This document shows, in pieces, positions 1 through 9,502 of a stretch of 64,000 nucleotides of DNA. The stretch is from Bacteroidota bacterium (GTDB lineage: Bacteria; Bacteroidota; Bacteroidia; B-17B0; Aurantibacillaceae), in NCBI GenBank assembly GCA_030684395.1, contig JAUXTT010000036.1, positions 62,001 to 126,000 on the forward strand, read 5' to 3'. Below the pieces are notes generated by a model. It saw only the letters and a list, made by a program, of their open reading frames with translations, searched no databases and was not told where the DNA came from. The position numbers were made by a program, and so were the translations under genes. The first letter of the stretch is position 1. Each line of letters opens with the position of its first letter.

Positions 1-1797
1 AAATCAATATTCAGCGATGTTTTGCATCATAATGATGAAATATATCTTTCATCAAACTACGGGATCTTTAAAACGGACAGTACCTTTAGAAACTCAAAAC
101 CAATAAATCTTAAAAACGCACCATTCCATTACGTGGGTAGCCAAATAGCTATATGCGAGGGAAGAATATTTGGGATCAACAGCACAGCTTTGTTTGAAAT
201 AAGCGATCAAATAATTTATGAGCGGGTCCCAAATTTTAAGAGTAAATTAAAATCGATTTTTTCGCATGAAAACAAGCTGTTCATTGCCACGGAAGATGGA
301 ATATACCTTGTTGATCTGAAAGATTACAAATTCAACCTCATTAAACAAATAAAAAGCCTTAAAGAAGCGCAGATCAATAAGAAAGGAGAAACTGTAATTT
401 TAAGTAAATCAGAAGGAATCTGGGCACTTACAAATAATAGCAAACTTAATTATCGGTTTAATGAAATTTCCAATCTTAAAATAAATGATTTTAAATTAAC
501 TGATAGCAGCGAGATTTGGATATCTACAAATAAAGGAATAATTAAAATCCCCGATATCGACTCTACTCCCATTCTAATGTTTGATTCGAGATTTGGATTC
601 CCGAATTTGAATTACAAAAAGATTGACTGCACCAATGAAGATCTTTTTGTGTCAACCGAAGAAGAGATCTTCCACATCAAACTTCCCATAAACAGTTCTT
701 TTACCAGTAAAAATAAACTCTTCCTGAAACAAATTCAGTTAAATGACCAAACAGTTGACTCAAGCGAATTAAAGAATCTAAAATTCACACAAAATAATTT
801 CAGAATCACTATTGAGAATTTAAATTATGGAAATCGCATAGATGGAAATAAACTCTTCTATCAATTGGAAGGATATTCTTCCAACAAAAGCTACACTATC
901 GACAATGAGATCAATTTTACAGATATTCCACCGGGAGAGTACACCCTAAAAATATACTCCAATTCAGATCCAAAAGCAGAGGATTATCAGGTTTTATCGT
1001 TTACCATTAATATCAATAAACCCTTTTGGAAACAGTGGTGGTTTTTAACATTAGTAGGATTATTGATAGGGTCGACCATTTTTATTTTAGTCAGGAAATA
1101 TATAAAACGTGTTCGGCTTAAAGATCAAAAAACTGCGGAGATAAACAATCTGCTCAACAGCTATCAAATGGCAGCAATTAGAGCACAAATGAACCCACAT
1201 TTTGTATTTAACTGCATTAACTCCATTCAACGCTATATAATCACCAATGATTCCAAATCAGCTTATGACTACCTTACAAAATTCAGTAAACTTATCCGGG
1301 CTGTTTTAAATCATTCGGAAGAAGACATGATCAGCCTCGAACAAGAATTAGAGGTCGTTAGGCTCTACGTACAAATGGAGCAGCTTCGCTTCGAAAATGT
1401 ATTCACCTATGAAGTTACCATTGACGGGTCTATTGAAGAAGGAGATTTTCTTATGCCACCCATGATGCTTCAACCCTACATAGAAAATTCGATATGGCAC
1501 GGCATCATGCATCTCGATAAAAGTGTAAATGGCAAAATATCCATTTCCATTTCATCAGAAGAGAAAACGCTGATCGTTGTAATTGAAGACAATGGGGTAG
1601 GCAGGGAGCAATCAAAAAAACTGGTTGTGAGACAACACAAATCAAAGGCTATTTCCCTAAACGAAAAACGCATACAGGTGCTCAACTCGATCAATCAATC
1701 GATCATGGGATCTATTAAAATCGAAGATGTTCTGGACACCAATAATACCGTAAAAGGAACCAAAGTTACCATCATCATACCACAACCAAATGAATAA
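1..1797 (+). CDS. LytS-type sensor histidine kinase with Y_Y_Y region (5' truncated by window edge)
   Basis: The reading frame is open to base 1, so the true start lies outside the window; the first non-ATG start inside it is TTG at 22. The N-terminal part looks like periplasmic beta-propeller sensor repeats followed by a Y_Y_Y-type beta domain ending in PPGEYTLKIYS. One membrane helix follows (WWFLTLVGLLIGSTIFILV). The cytoplasmic part has the His_kinase signature QMNPHFVFNCINSIQ, with His as the expected phosphorylation site, then a HATPase_c domain with PPMMLQPYIENSIWHGI and EDNGVGRE. This is the Bacteroidota LytS/YehU-like architecture. The stop overlaps the next gene, a LytTR regulator, by 8 bases, so the two very probably form a two-component pair. 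The sensed signal is not visible. Confidence 0.9.
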   Translation, partial: KSIFSDVLHHNDEIYLSSNYGIFKTDSTFRNSKPINLKNAPFHYVGSQIAICEGRIFGINSTALFEISDQIIYERVPNFKSKLKSIFSHENKLFIATEDGIYLVDLKDYKFNLIKQIKSLKEAQINKKGETVILSKSEGIWALTNNSKLNYRFNEISNLKINDFKLTDSSEIWISTNKGIIKIPDIDSTPILMFDSRFGFPNLNYKKIDCTNEDLFVSTEEEIFHIKLPINSSFTSKNKLFLKQIQLNDQTVDSSELKNLKFTQNNFRITIENLNYGNRIDGNKLFYQLEGYSSNKSYTIDNEINFTDIPPGEYTLKIYSNSDPKAEDYQVLSFTININKPFWKQWWFLTLVGLLIGSTIFILVRKYIKRVRLKDQKTAEINNLLNSYQMAAIRAQMNPHFVFNCINSIQRYIITNDSKSAYDYLTKFSKLIRAVLNHSEEDMISLEQELEVVRLYVQMEQLRFENVFTYEVTIDGSIEEGDFLMPPMMLQPYIENSIWHGIMHLDKSVNGKISISISSEEKTLIVVIEDNGVGREQSKKLVVRQHKSKAISLNEKRIQVLNSINQSIMGSIKIEDVLDTNNTVKGTKVTIIIPQPNE

Positions 1798-2554
1798 ACT
1801 GAACTGTGTAATTATAGACGATGAAATTGCCGGAAGAATTGTTTTAAAAGAGCTCTTGGGCATGTATTTTGAAAACGTATCCATTGCCGGTGAAGCGAGC
1901 AATATTTCAGAAGGATTCGATATTATCAACACTACAAAACCTGATCTTGTGTTTCTTGATATTCAAATGCCCGGTGGAGATGGATTTGACTTGCTGAAAA
2001 AATTTGATACAATAACATTCGAGGTCATCTTTGTAACAAGCCATGACAAATACGCTATTAACGCGATCAAATTCAGCGCACTTGATTTCCTGCTTAAACC
2101 GGTTGATGTTGAAGAATTAAAGACAAGTGTGGCAAAGGTCTTCAACAAAAAAAATCTTATCGATCAAACTTCTTTGTTGATAAGCAATTTGCTCCGGAAC
2201 ATTAACAGTGAAGTTCAGGACAAAAAACTTGCTGTTCATGTTTTAGACAAAGTGAAATTACTAGACATTAAGGAGGTCATCTGCATTGAGGCTTCCGGGG
2301 CTTATTCAGACATATACTATACTGACCGGCAAAAATATACAACCCCAAAACTTCTCAAAGTCCTGGAAGAATTTTTAGAGGGCAATGAGAATTTTATACG
2401 TGTGAGTAAGTCCGCCTTAATTAATGCAAAGCACGTAACAAGTTATACTAAAGGAGCTGTGTGCATATTAAGCTTAAGTAATAACAAGCAGTATGAAATA
2501 AGCAGGAGAAGAAAAATTGAGATCAATGCAATATTGGCTAAAGCTTTGAAATAA
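1790..2554 (+). CDS. LytTR-family response regulator
   Basis: This 254-residue DNA-binding regulator has an N-terminal receiver domain with the acidic pair Asp10/Asp11, the expected phospho-acceptor Asp57 in LVFLDIQMPGGDG, Thr83 and Lys103 in LLKPVD. The C-terminal half is a LytTR domain (KLLDIKEVICIEASGAYSDI; FIRVSKSALINAKHV). It begins inside the end of the upstream LytS-type kinase gene, which implies translational coupling and a cognate pair. The target promoters cannot be told from the window. The convergent gene on the minus strand ends only 2 bases away, leaving no room for a separate terminator. Confidence 0.93.
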   Translation: MNKLNCVIIDDEIAGRIVLKELLGMYFENVSIAGEASNISEGFDIINTTKPDLVFLDIQMPGGDGFDLLKKFDTITFEVIFVTSHDKYAINAIKFSALDFLLKPVDVEELKTSVAKVFNKKNLIDQTSLLISNLLRNINSEVQDKKLAVHVLDKVKLLDIKEVICIEASGAYSDIYYTDRQKYTTPKLLKVLEEFLEGNENFIRVSKSALINAKHVTSYTKGAVCILSLSNNKQYEISRRRKIEINAILAKALK

Positions 2555-2556
2555 AG

Positions 2557-3708
2557 CTACAACTCCAGACAATCTTTAGACAGTACATTTTTGATTATCG
2601 GTTCAACTCCTTTATATATATCAACAAATTGCTTTGGAGAATTATGAATATATTTAGAAAACAAATCATATCCATAGTAATATTTAATTTTATGATTGGG
2701 ATACAATTTTGATAAATAATAAATACTAGAAGAAAATATGCAGAAAACATATTCGGTTTTTTCCTGCAGAAAATAAAACATTACTTCTGCGCTCATATTA
2801 ATTTCTCCGGCCTGTTCCTGAATATTATACTTTAACCCTTTTTGCTCAAAATAGTTCTTCGTGATTAAAATAGCGTCGAATGATTGAGAAGGGTGTGGCT
2901 TAATAATAAAAATAAATTTTTCAGGGTCAGGAATTTTAGAAAGGCAAATATCAATATAATCAGTCCAAAAATGTGCCGGAACCTGATATATCTCAACACT
3001 CTCCATTAGAATAAAAATGATAGGGCAATCCATTGCATAATTAATATCACCAGTCATTTTTACAACTCCACTCTGTTCCAGTTTTTTTATTGAATCTTCA
3101 AATTTTCCGCTCTGCAAATACCCATAAATTTTATTGCTCATTGAATGATTTCTTTCCTTCAGAAATAAAGAAAATTCTTCATTAAACACACAATAGAAAT
3201 TACCTTTTTTGATTTGATTCTGAAAAAAATACATGTAATCACCCATTCCATGCTCAAAATAGTTAATTTCTGCATCCGGATAAATCTTAAATAGTACCTC
3301 ATTCAAACCTGTTTTAGTAAGAACATTTAATTGAACATTCTGGTGTTTAATATTTTTAAAATCTTCTCTTAAAATTCTTTCAAAATTTAGCAGTTTATTC
3401 TTCATGTATCGACTTAACAATAAACCATAAACATTTTTAATTAATGGAAACTGCTTGAATTTACGTAAAAACCGCTTTTTAAAACTGGGTTTCAAATTTG
3501 CGCCATCTTTCAACTCTTCGGCATAATTGAACTGCTTATCCCATTTATAAATACCTGAAGTACTCATAATCAATTCCGTAAGTTTCTTTTTTTGAGGTGG
3601 GTAATCGGTTATTAAAACATCCACATAACCTTCTTGTTTTGTTGATTCTGCATAAATACTTTGGAGTATTGCACTTAAATGTGAGGATGTAAGAAATATT
3701 CGAAGCAT
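2557..3708 (-). CDS. Polysialyltransferase-like glycosyltransferase family protein
   Basis: A 383-residue protein of uncertain function. It begins MLRIFLTSSHLSAIL, has INYFEHGMGDYMYF in the middle and IFIIKPHPSQSFD near residue 290. A histidine-rich central motif plus a KPHPS-type motif is what I associate with the alpha-2,8-polysialyltransferase and related capsule glycosyltransferase families; this is recognition from motifs, not from a search. The frame extends 21 codons further upstream to 3771, but the ATG at 3708 gives the family-like N-terminus and has a -7-like box (TATATTCG) just upstream on the minus strand. It stands alone, convergent with the LytTR gene and divergent from the NHL-repeat gene, and close to a polysaccharide cluster. 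Confidence 0.6.
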   Translation of the reverse strand: MLRIFLTSSHLSAILQSIYAESTKQEGYVDVLITDYPPQKKKLTELIMSTSGIYKWDKQFNYAEELKDGANLKPSFKKRFLRKFKQFPLIKNVYGLLLSRYMKNKLLNFERILREDFKNIKHQNVQLNVLTKTGLNEVLFKIYPDAEINYFEHGMGDYMYFFQNQIKKGNFYCVFNEEFSLFLKERNHSMSNKIYGYLQSGKFEDSIKKLEQSGVVKMTGDINYAMDCPIIFILMESVEIYQVPAHFWTDYIDICLSKIPDPEKFIFIIKPHPSQSFDAILITKNYFEQKGLKYNIQEQAGEINMSAEVMFYFLQEKTEYVFCIFSSSIYYLSKLYPNHKIKYYYGYDLFSKYIHNSPKQFVDIYKGVEPIIKNVLSKDCLEL

Positions 3709-3791
3709 AATTACATGCGAATATAGTTTTTTTAGAAATAACTCTATAGCCTCCAAACTTACCTGACACATTCCAAATCAAAAAAAAGCAT

Positions 3792-3799
3792 TAAATTTG
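3792..3799 (+). promoter_or_regulatory. Putative Bacteroidota -7 promoter box (TAAATTTG)
   Basis: The octamer TAAATTTG matches the TAnnTTTG -7 consensus and lies 11 bases before the ATG of the NHL-repeat gene. No clear TTG is present at the -33 position, so the assignment rests on one box and on position. Confidence 0.4.
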
Positions 3800-3810
3800 A
3801 AAAAAAACCT

Positions 3811-5790
3811 ATGAAAATCGTCCTGCTATTAACTTGCTTGCTATTATCACTAGGTATTAAATCTCAGTCCTATGATGTAACTACTATTGCAGGAACCGGG
3901 AGTGCGGGATTACTCAATGGTTCCGGAACACCATCTGAATTCCATAATCCATATGGTGTTAAATATGATGGAATGAATTCGATTTACATCGCTGATCTTC
4001 TTAATCAGGTTATAAGAAAACTAGATCTTACTACAAACATAGTAACAACTGTTGCCGGAACCGGGGCTATAGGTTATCAAGATGGGCCATGCTCCACTGC
4101 AACCTTTCATGATCCAAGCGGACTTTTTTATCGAAATGGAGTTTTATATATTTCCGACAAAAACAATAATGTAATCAGGGCTATAGATATTGCAAATGAC
4201 TCTGTGTATACAGTTGCCGGAACTGGTGTTTCAGGGTTTCAGGATGGCCCAACAAATCTGGCAAAGTTCAAAGCTCCGGGCTATTTGTATGTTGATACTC
4301 AAGGTATTATTTATGTATGTGATTATGAAAACCATTGTATCAGAAAAATTAACGGAAGCATGGTAACTACTATAGCTGGAGTTCCGGGAGTAGCTGGGTT
4401 TGTAAATGGCCCGGGAAATCAGGCGAAATTTTACAGACCGGCAGATATTTGTATGGATGCAAATGGGAACATGTATGTTACAGATATTATGAATAATGTG
4501 ATCAGAAAAATTGATCAGACCTACAATGTAACCACTTATGCAGGAAATGGCAGTCAAAGCGGCACAGACGGGTCATTGCTAACATCTGCTATCAATAGAC
4601 CAACAAATATAGACATTACGCCAAGTGGCGCCATTTATGTCGCTAGTGGTGCGGGAGGCCATACAATCAAAAGGATTAGTTCAGGATCTGTTACTACTGT
4701 GGCTGGAACACACAACACCCCCGGTTCTGCAAATGGACCAGGATCGTCTGCTCTATTTAATCAAATTCAGGGCTTATGTTTTCACCCTTCCGGTCATGTG
4801 TATATTGGAGATGCTTATAACAATAAAATAAGGGAAATGATTATTCCAATGACTGACACAGTCCCATTAATTGACACTACATTATCGCCTGAGTGTTTGG
4901 TTGCTTCATATGATTTTGATGGAAATGCAAACGATATGGTAGGAACAAATTATAATGGTAGTATTTATGGAGCCACCCTCACAACGGATCGCTTTGGGAA
5001 TAGTAATTCTGCTTTTTATTTTGACGGTGTTGATGATCATATAAATTTTCCTACTGATTTTGATTTTAGTCAACGTTCAATTACGTTTTGGTTTAATGCA
5101 ACAACAATCACTACAACCTTAGGTGTAATGTTTGAAGCTGATCATAATGCTATGAATAATGCACAAACAGAGATTGGAGTTAAGAATGTAAGCGGTGTTG
5201 AAATTACGTCAATGCTGGTTGGAGGTGCCGCAAATAAAGTTACTCCACAAATAAATGGGAACAACTGGCATCAACTTGCAGTGGTAAGAGATCTGAATGA
5301 AATACGCTATTATATAGATTGTCAGTTAGTAGGAACCAAATTTGATATGTCCAATATAGTATCAAACAATGGAAACAATTCATTTGCTGCTTTAGGAATG
5401 GCAAGTACAAATGACTACTATTATAATGGAAAAATTGATGAGCTAAAAATATATAATTGCGCTCTTTCTGACTCCGAATTAATAGCTTGTTATAACCCGG
5501 TACAAATTGAAGAAACCAATAATAATTACGTATGCGGAGATCTATCTTCCAATAATTACTTGTTCGTTACTAATTCAAGTATGGAATCGTTTTTTTCATT
5601 GAAAAGAATGAAAAATGTTAGCCACATGAATCTTTTTGACATAAATGGTAAAGTTGTAGTTAATTTTATCGGTAATTACAATCAATTTAAGAATGAACTG
5701 GAAAAACTAAACGCTGGTATGTATTTTTACAACATGGATTGTGGCAATTCCATTCGAAGAGGGTACTTCAGTATTTTAAATAATAAGTAA
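3811..5790 (+). CDS. Secreted NHL-repeat protein with LamG-like domain and type IX-style C-terminus
   Basis: The 659-residue product starts with a signal peptide (MKIVLLLTCLLLSLGIKSQS). Residues about 20-345 hold six NHL-type blades, each built around variants of VTTVAGTG...GP...F.P.G...VD...IYV.D..N..IRK. Residues about 368-560 resemble a concanavalin/LamG domain (YDFDGNANDMVG; FYFDGVDDHI; NGKIDELKIYNCALSDSEL). The last 80 residues resemble a type IX sorting domain (FDINGKVV...LNAGMYFYNMDCGNSIRRGYF). Such proteins are exported and exposed at the surface; the ligand or enzymatic role is unknown. The neighbouring methyltransferase gene starts 9 bases after the stop, which could be read-through or coincidence. 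Confidence 0.85.
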   Translation: MKIVLLLTCLLLSLGIKSQSYDVTTIAGTGSAGLLNGSGTPSEFHNPYGVKYDGMNSIYIADLLNQVIRKLDLTTNIVTTVAGTGAIGYQDGPCSTATFHDPSGLFYRNGVLYISDKNNNVIRAIDIANDSVYTVAGTGVSGFQDGPTNLAKFKAPGYLYVDTQGIIYVCDYENHCIRKINGSMVTTIAGVPGVAGFVNGPGNQAKFYRPADICMDANGNMYVTDIMNNVIRKIDQTYNVTTYAGNGSQSGTDGSLLTSAINRPTNIDITPSGAIYVASGAGGHTIKRISSGSVTTVAGTHNTPGSANGPGSSALFNQIQGLCFHPSGHVYIGDAYNNKIREMIIPMTDTVPLIDTTLSPECLVASYDFDGNANDMVGTNYNGSIYGATLTTDRFGNSNSAFYFDGVDDHINFPTDFDFSQRSITFWFNATTITTTLGVMFEADHNAMNNAQTEIGVKNVSGVEITSMLVGGAANKVTPQINGNNWHQLAVVRDLNEIRYYIDCQLVGTKFDMSNIVSNNGNNSFAALGMASTNDYYYNGKIDELKIYNCALSDSELIACYNPVQIEETNNNYVCGDLSSNNYLFVTNSSMESFFSLKRMKNVSHMNLFDINGKVVVNFIGNYNQFKNELEKLNAGMYFYNMDCGNSIRRGYFSILNNK

Positions 5791-5798
5791 AAGATCGC

Positions 5799-6674
5799 AT
5801 GACAAATATTTTAATTAAAGAATTAGAGGATTTAGGTATTATAAATAAAAATGCGGTTGAAGGCTTTTACCCAAAAGTCAGGGACAGGGAAGATGTTGGG
5901 GCTTTAATTTGCAAAACCAGTGGACTCATATTTTTAAACAGAATAGACCACATGGAAGAGGCTTATTATAACGCAAAAGAAGGTACTTCATATTGGAACC
6001 AGAATGGTAGATCTCAGGCTTTACTTGAAACCAAAGAAGATGATGACCGGAGGTTTGAGCAATTCAAATCCTTTGTGCAAAACAAAAAGTATTGTGATGT
6101 GGGTTGTGGATTAGGAGGTGTGTTAGAAAGGATGAATAGTGTTACAAATCAGGCTCAGGGTGTTGAGCTCCAAAAAGAGATTCGCGATTTTCTAAATTCA
6201 AACGGATTTAAGGTGTCTGATTCAATTAATGCTATTGATTCCGATTTTGATGTAATTTCCATGTTTCATGTTTTTGAACATATTATAAGCCCTTTAGCAT
6301 TTTTAAAATCAGTACACGACAAATTAAAACCGGGAGGAAAGGTTATTATTGAAGTACCTCACGCAAATGATGCCCTGTTAAAATCATTTAACCTGGATTC
6401 ATTTAAAGCTTTTACACTATGGAGTGAACATCTTATTCTGCATACACGTAAAAGCCTACAAACATATCTTGAAAAAGCAGGGTTCAAAAACATTTCGGTG
6501 CAAGGCTTTCAACGCTATCCCTTAGCTAATCACATGTATTGGTTAAAAGAGGGCAAACCGGGTGGTCAAAACATTTTACCACAATTTAACGATGAAAAAC
6601 TAAACAGGGCGTACGCTCAAAAATTAGATGCATTAGACCAAACAGACACAATTATTGCGGTTGCCGAGAAATAA
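5799..6674 (+). CDS. Class I SAM-dependent methyltransferase
   Basis: A 291-residue cytoplasmic enzyme. Motif I is YCDVGCGLGGVLERM (residues about 97-111) and the later FHVFEHIISPLAFLKSV and KLKPGGKVIIEVPHAND give the typical Methyltransf_23 pattern. The N-terminal part with CKTSGLIFLNR resembles methyltransferases of surface-glycan clusters that modify sugars or lipid-linked intermediates, although a cysteine-rich zinc motif is not evident. It precedes a flippase, a glycosyltransferase and an acyltransferase on the same strand, so a role in modifying a surface polysaccharide is the likeliest reading. The substrate is not predictable. Confidence 0.85.
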   Translation: MTNILIKELEDLGIINKNAVEGFYPKVRDREDVGALICKTSGLIFLNRIDHMEEAYYNAKEGTSYWNQNGRSQALLETKEDDDRRFEQFKSFVQNKKYCDVGCGLGGVLERMNSVTNQAQGVELQKEIRDFLNSNGFKVSDSINAIDSDFDVISMFHVFEHIISPLAFLKSVHDKLKPGGKVIIEVPHANDALLKSFNLDSFKAFTLWSEHLILHTRKSLQTYLEKAGFKNISVQGFQRYPLANHMYWLKEGKPGGQNILPQFNDEKLNRAYAQKLDALDQTDTIIAVAEK

Positions 6675-6749
6675 CCTTTATGGTTAGATGCTCAACAGGA
6701 TTGTTTTTTGCTTTATAAAATGTACCTTTACCTCTTGATTTGCTTATAA

Positions 6750-8219
6750 ATGGGAATAGTAAAGCGTCAGGGTATAAAAAATACAATTATAATCTATATC
6801 GGAATTATAATTGGCTTTATTAGTTTGCTCATTATTCAACCCATGTACCTTTCAAAAACTGAAATTGGTTTAACAAGACTTTTACTTGCATTTGCTTCTT
6901 TGTTCTCATCCATATTTGCTTTCAGTATTAGTAATATAACCGTAAAGTTTTTTCCTTATTTTAAAGATTACAATAATAAACACAATGGTTTTTTTGGATT
7001 AACCGTTATTATCCCTACAATTGGCAGTGCTTTGGGCTGTATATTATTGTTGTTTTTCAAAGACCCAATTATAAAATACTACTCGTCAGAGTCACAGGTG
7101 TTTATATCCTATTTTTATCACACCTTTTTCTTTTCTTTTATTCTTTCACTTATTTTTGCACTAAACTCCTACTGTAACGCCTTACTAAAAACAACTGTTC
7201 CTTCTTTTCTTAATGATATTGTTACCCGCCTGATATTTGTATTACTAATTTTACTATATGCTTTTGGATTTGTTAGTTATCAGCAGTTCATACTTCTATT
7301 CATTTTAAGCTATGGACTACAAGCCTCTTTTTTAATTGGTTACATCATCTATTATGGCAACCCGTCATTCAAAATTAGTAAATCGGTAATTAAGCAAATC
7401 GGTTCAACCAATCTTGTAAAGTATGGTGCCGTCCTAACCATTACTACCATTACCTCAATAGGGCTCAAGTTCCTGGACATGATTATGATCGGGCATTATA
7501 AAAGTGATGCGGATGTAGGAGTTTATTCTATTGCAGTATTTATTGCCACTATCATTGAAACACCTCTTACCTCTTTAGAAAGAATTGCAAACCCGAAAAT
7601 AGCACATGGATTAGCTGCTAATAATCACGGCGAAGTAAAAGACATTTATTACCAATCGAGCAAATACCTCACTATACTTGGCGGGTTGCTAACTATATTA
7701 GTTGCACTTAATATTGAAGACCTTTTGCTTTTGCTTCCAAATGATTATTCGGGTGGTATAAAAGTTACAATTCTTATCAGCATTGGTGCTTTCATTAATA
7801 TGGCAACAGGAATTAATTACCCCATTCTATTCAATTCAAATAAATATTATTATGGTGCTGTTTTTATCGCAATTATGCTCACCACTTCTTTTGTTTTAAA
7901 CACTATACTCATTCCTGTTTATGGCATTTTGGGCGCTGCAATTGCTACCACCATTGCTTCGATAGTGTTTAATATCCTTAAATACCTTTTTATTCTAAAA
8001 GAATTTAAAATGCAACCCTTTCGCAAATCCTTTTTTAAAACCATTCTCGTTATAGGAATTTGTTTGGGAATTGGCATATTGATCCCTAAAACAGATAACC
8101 ACATTATGAATATTTTACTTAATGGTTCAGTTGTTACCTTCTGCTTTTTAACATTAACATTCTTCTTTAATATTGTTCCTGAATTTCACAAACATATTCC
8201 TTTCATTAAGAGTAAATGA
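6750..8219 (+). CDS. Polysaccharide (O-antigen-type) flippase, Wzx/MOP superfamily
   Basis: The 489-residue protein is almost entirely hydrophobic, with about 12-14 predicted membrane helices and few charged loops. It begins MGIVKRQGIKNTIIIYIGIII, the usual start of Bacteroidota lipopolysaccharide biosynthesis flippases, and contains the paired bundle pattern of the MOP superfamily. The expected role is to flip undecaprenyl-linked glycan units across the inner membrane. The stop overlaps the downstream glycosyltransferase start by 4 bases (ATGA), so the two are probably translated together. Specificity cannot be read from the sequence. Confidence 0.88.
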   Translation: MGIVKRQGIKNTIIIYIGIIIGFISLLIIQPMYLSKTEIGLTRLLLAFASLFSSIFAFSISNITVKFFPYFKDYNNKHNGFFGLTVIIPTIGSALGCILLLFFKDPIIKYYSSESQVFISYFYHTFFFSFILSLIFALNSYCNALLKTTVPSFLNDIVTRLIFVLLILLYAFGFVSYQQFILLFILSYGLQASFLIGYIIYYGNPSFKISKSVIKQIGSTNLVKYGAVLTITTITSIGLKFLDMIMIGHYKSDADVGVYSIAVFIATIIETPLTSLERIANPKIAHGLAANNHGEVKDIYYQSSKYLTILGGLLTILVALNIEDLLLLLPNDYSGGIKVTILISIGAFINMATGINYPILFNSNKYYYGAVFIAIMLTTSFVLNTILIPVYGILGAAIATTIASIVFNILKYLFILKEFKMQPFRKSFFKTILVIGICLGIGILIPKTDNHIMNILLNGSVVTFCFLTLTFFFNIVPEFHKHIPFIKSK

Positions 8220-9502
8220 AAAAGGTGCTCATCATAACTTATTACTGGCCGCCAAGCGGTGGCCCCGGTGTGCAACGATGGTTAAAATTCACAAAGTACC
8301 TGCGGGAATTTAATATTGAACCTATCATTGTTACTGTTGAAGCGGATAAAGCTTCTTACCCTGTTTTAGATCCATCTCTCGAAAAACAGATCCCTAAAGG
8401 AATTAAAATAGAAAAAACCTCCTCCTTTGAGCCACTGAAAATATTCTCTTCTTTTTTCAGAAAAGAAAAGGTGCCTTATGCCGGAATTCCCGACAGGGAT
8501 AAAATGAGTTTGGCAGGTAAACTTTCTCTTTATGCAAGAGCCAATTTTTTTATTCCCGACGCAAGGATTGGCTGGAATAAATATGCCTTTAAAAAGTGTT
8601 GCGAGATTATTGAACAGGAGAAGATCGATTTTATTGTTACTACCAGTCCGCCCCACTCTACTCAACTGATCGGTTTAAAATTAAAAAGGAAATATCACTT
8701 AAAATGGCTGGCTGATCTTCGTGATCCCTGGACTGATATTTATTATTACCACAAACTTCATCACTCACCAAAAGCGAAAGCCAAAGATAAACACTTAGAA
8801 AAATTAGTATTAAGTGAAGCGGATATTGTAAGTGTAACAAGCGAAAACACCAAAAATCTCTTTGGATCAAAAATTGAAAAAGGGTTGGAGAAAATAAAGG
8901 TGATAACTAATGGTTATGATGAAGACGATCTTCCTGCTTCCGTATCTTCAGAAAAAAACAAGTTATTCACCATCTCTTTCTCCGGAACCATTAACAAACA
9001 ATTCGGAATCGATACATTCATAGATGTACTTTCAAAAATAATTACTGAAGAAAAACAAATTCAACTTTTATTTGTTGGAAATGTGGAGCCACTACTGAAA
9101 GCAGAGATCGAAAACAAGATCCCCAATACTTTATTTAAAGGTTATGTTTCACATAAAGAAGCAATAGCTTTTTCTGCAAATTCCGACATGCTTTTGCTCG
9201 TTATTCCTGAAGGAGAAAATCAAGGCACTGTTCCGGGAAAAACATTTGAATACCTTGCTACTCAAAATCCGATCTTATGTTTAAGCCCTAAAAACGGAAG
9301 CGCTGCTCAAATCATTGAACAGTGCGAGGCCGGAAAAGAAATTGACCATCAGAACGCCGAAGCTATCACGCAATTTATTATCAAGCATTACCGCAAATGG
9401 CAAAAAAATGAGTCTATTAAAATAAATAATACTAATTTTAAAAAGTTTTCGAGGAAGGAAACAACCAAACAATTAGCAGAGATCATTTCTAACCTATCAT
9501 GA
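8216..9502 (+). CDS. Glycosyltransferase family 4 protein
   Basis: The 428-residue enzyme begins with ITYYWPPSGGPGVQRWLKF, a hallmark of a Bacteroidota GT4 group, followed by WLADLRDPWTDIYYY. The C-terminal Rossmann domain carries FSGTINKQFGIDTFIDV and the nucleotide-sugar-binding stretch around VPGKTFEYLATQNPI. It is predicted to be a retaining cytoplasmic transferase that adds a sugar to a lipid-linked glycan. Its start overlaps the flippase stop, and its stop overlaps the next gene by 4 bases, so the three genes behave as one operon. Donor and acceptor are unknown. Confidence 0.9.
   Translation: MKKVLIITYYWPPSGGPGVQRWLKFTKYLREFNIEPIIVTVEADKASYPVLDPSLEKQIPKGIKIEKTSSFEPLKIFSSFFRKEKVPYAGIPDRDKMSLAGKLSLYARANFFIPDARIGWNKYAFKKCCEIIEQEKIDFIVTTSPPHSTQLIGLKLKRKYHLKWLADLRDPWTDIYYYHKLHHSPKAKAKDKHLEKLVLSEADIVSVTSENTKNLFGSKIEKGLEKIKVITNGYDEDDLPASVSSEKNKLFTISFSGTINKQFGIDTFIDVLSKIITEEKQIQLLFVGNVEPLLKAEIENKIPNTLFKGYVSHKEAIAFSANSDMLLLVIPEGENQGTVPGKTFEYLATQNPILCLSPKNGSAAQIIEQCEAGKEIDHQNAEAITQFIIKHYRKWQKNESIKINNTNFKKFSRKETTKQLAEIISNLS

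Noticed and set aside
3709-3771. Longer N-terminus of the polysialyltransferase-like protein
   Set aside because: The 21 extra residues are not family-like, and a -7-like box lies between the two possible starts.
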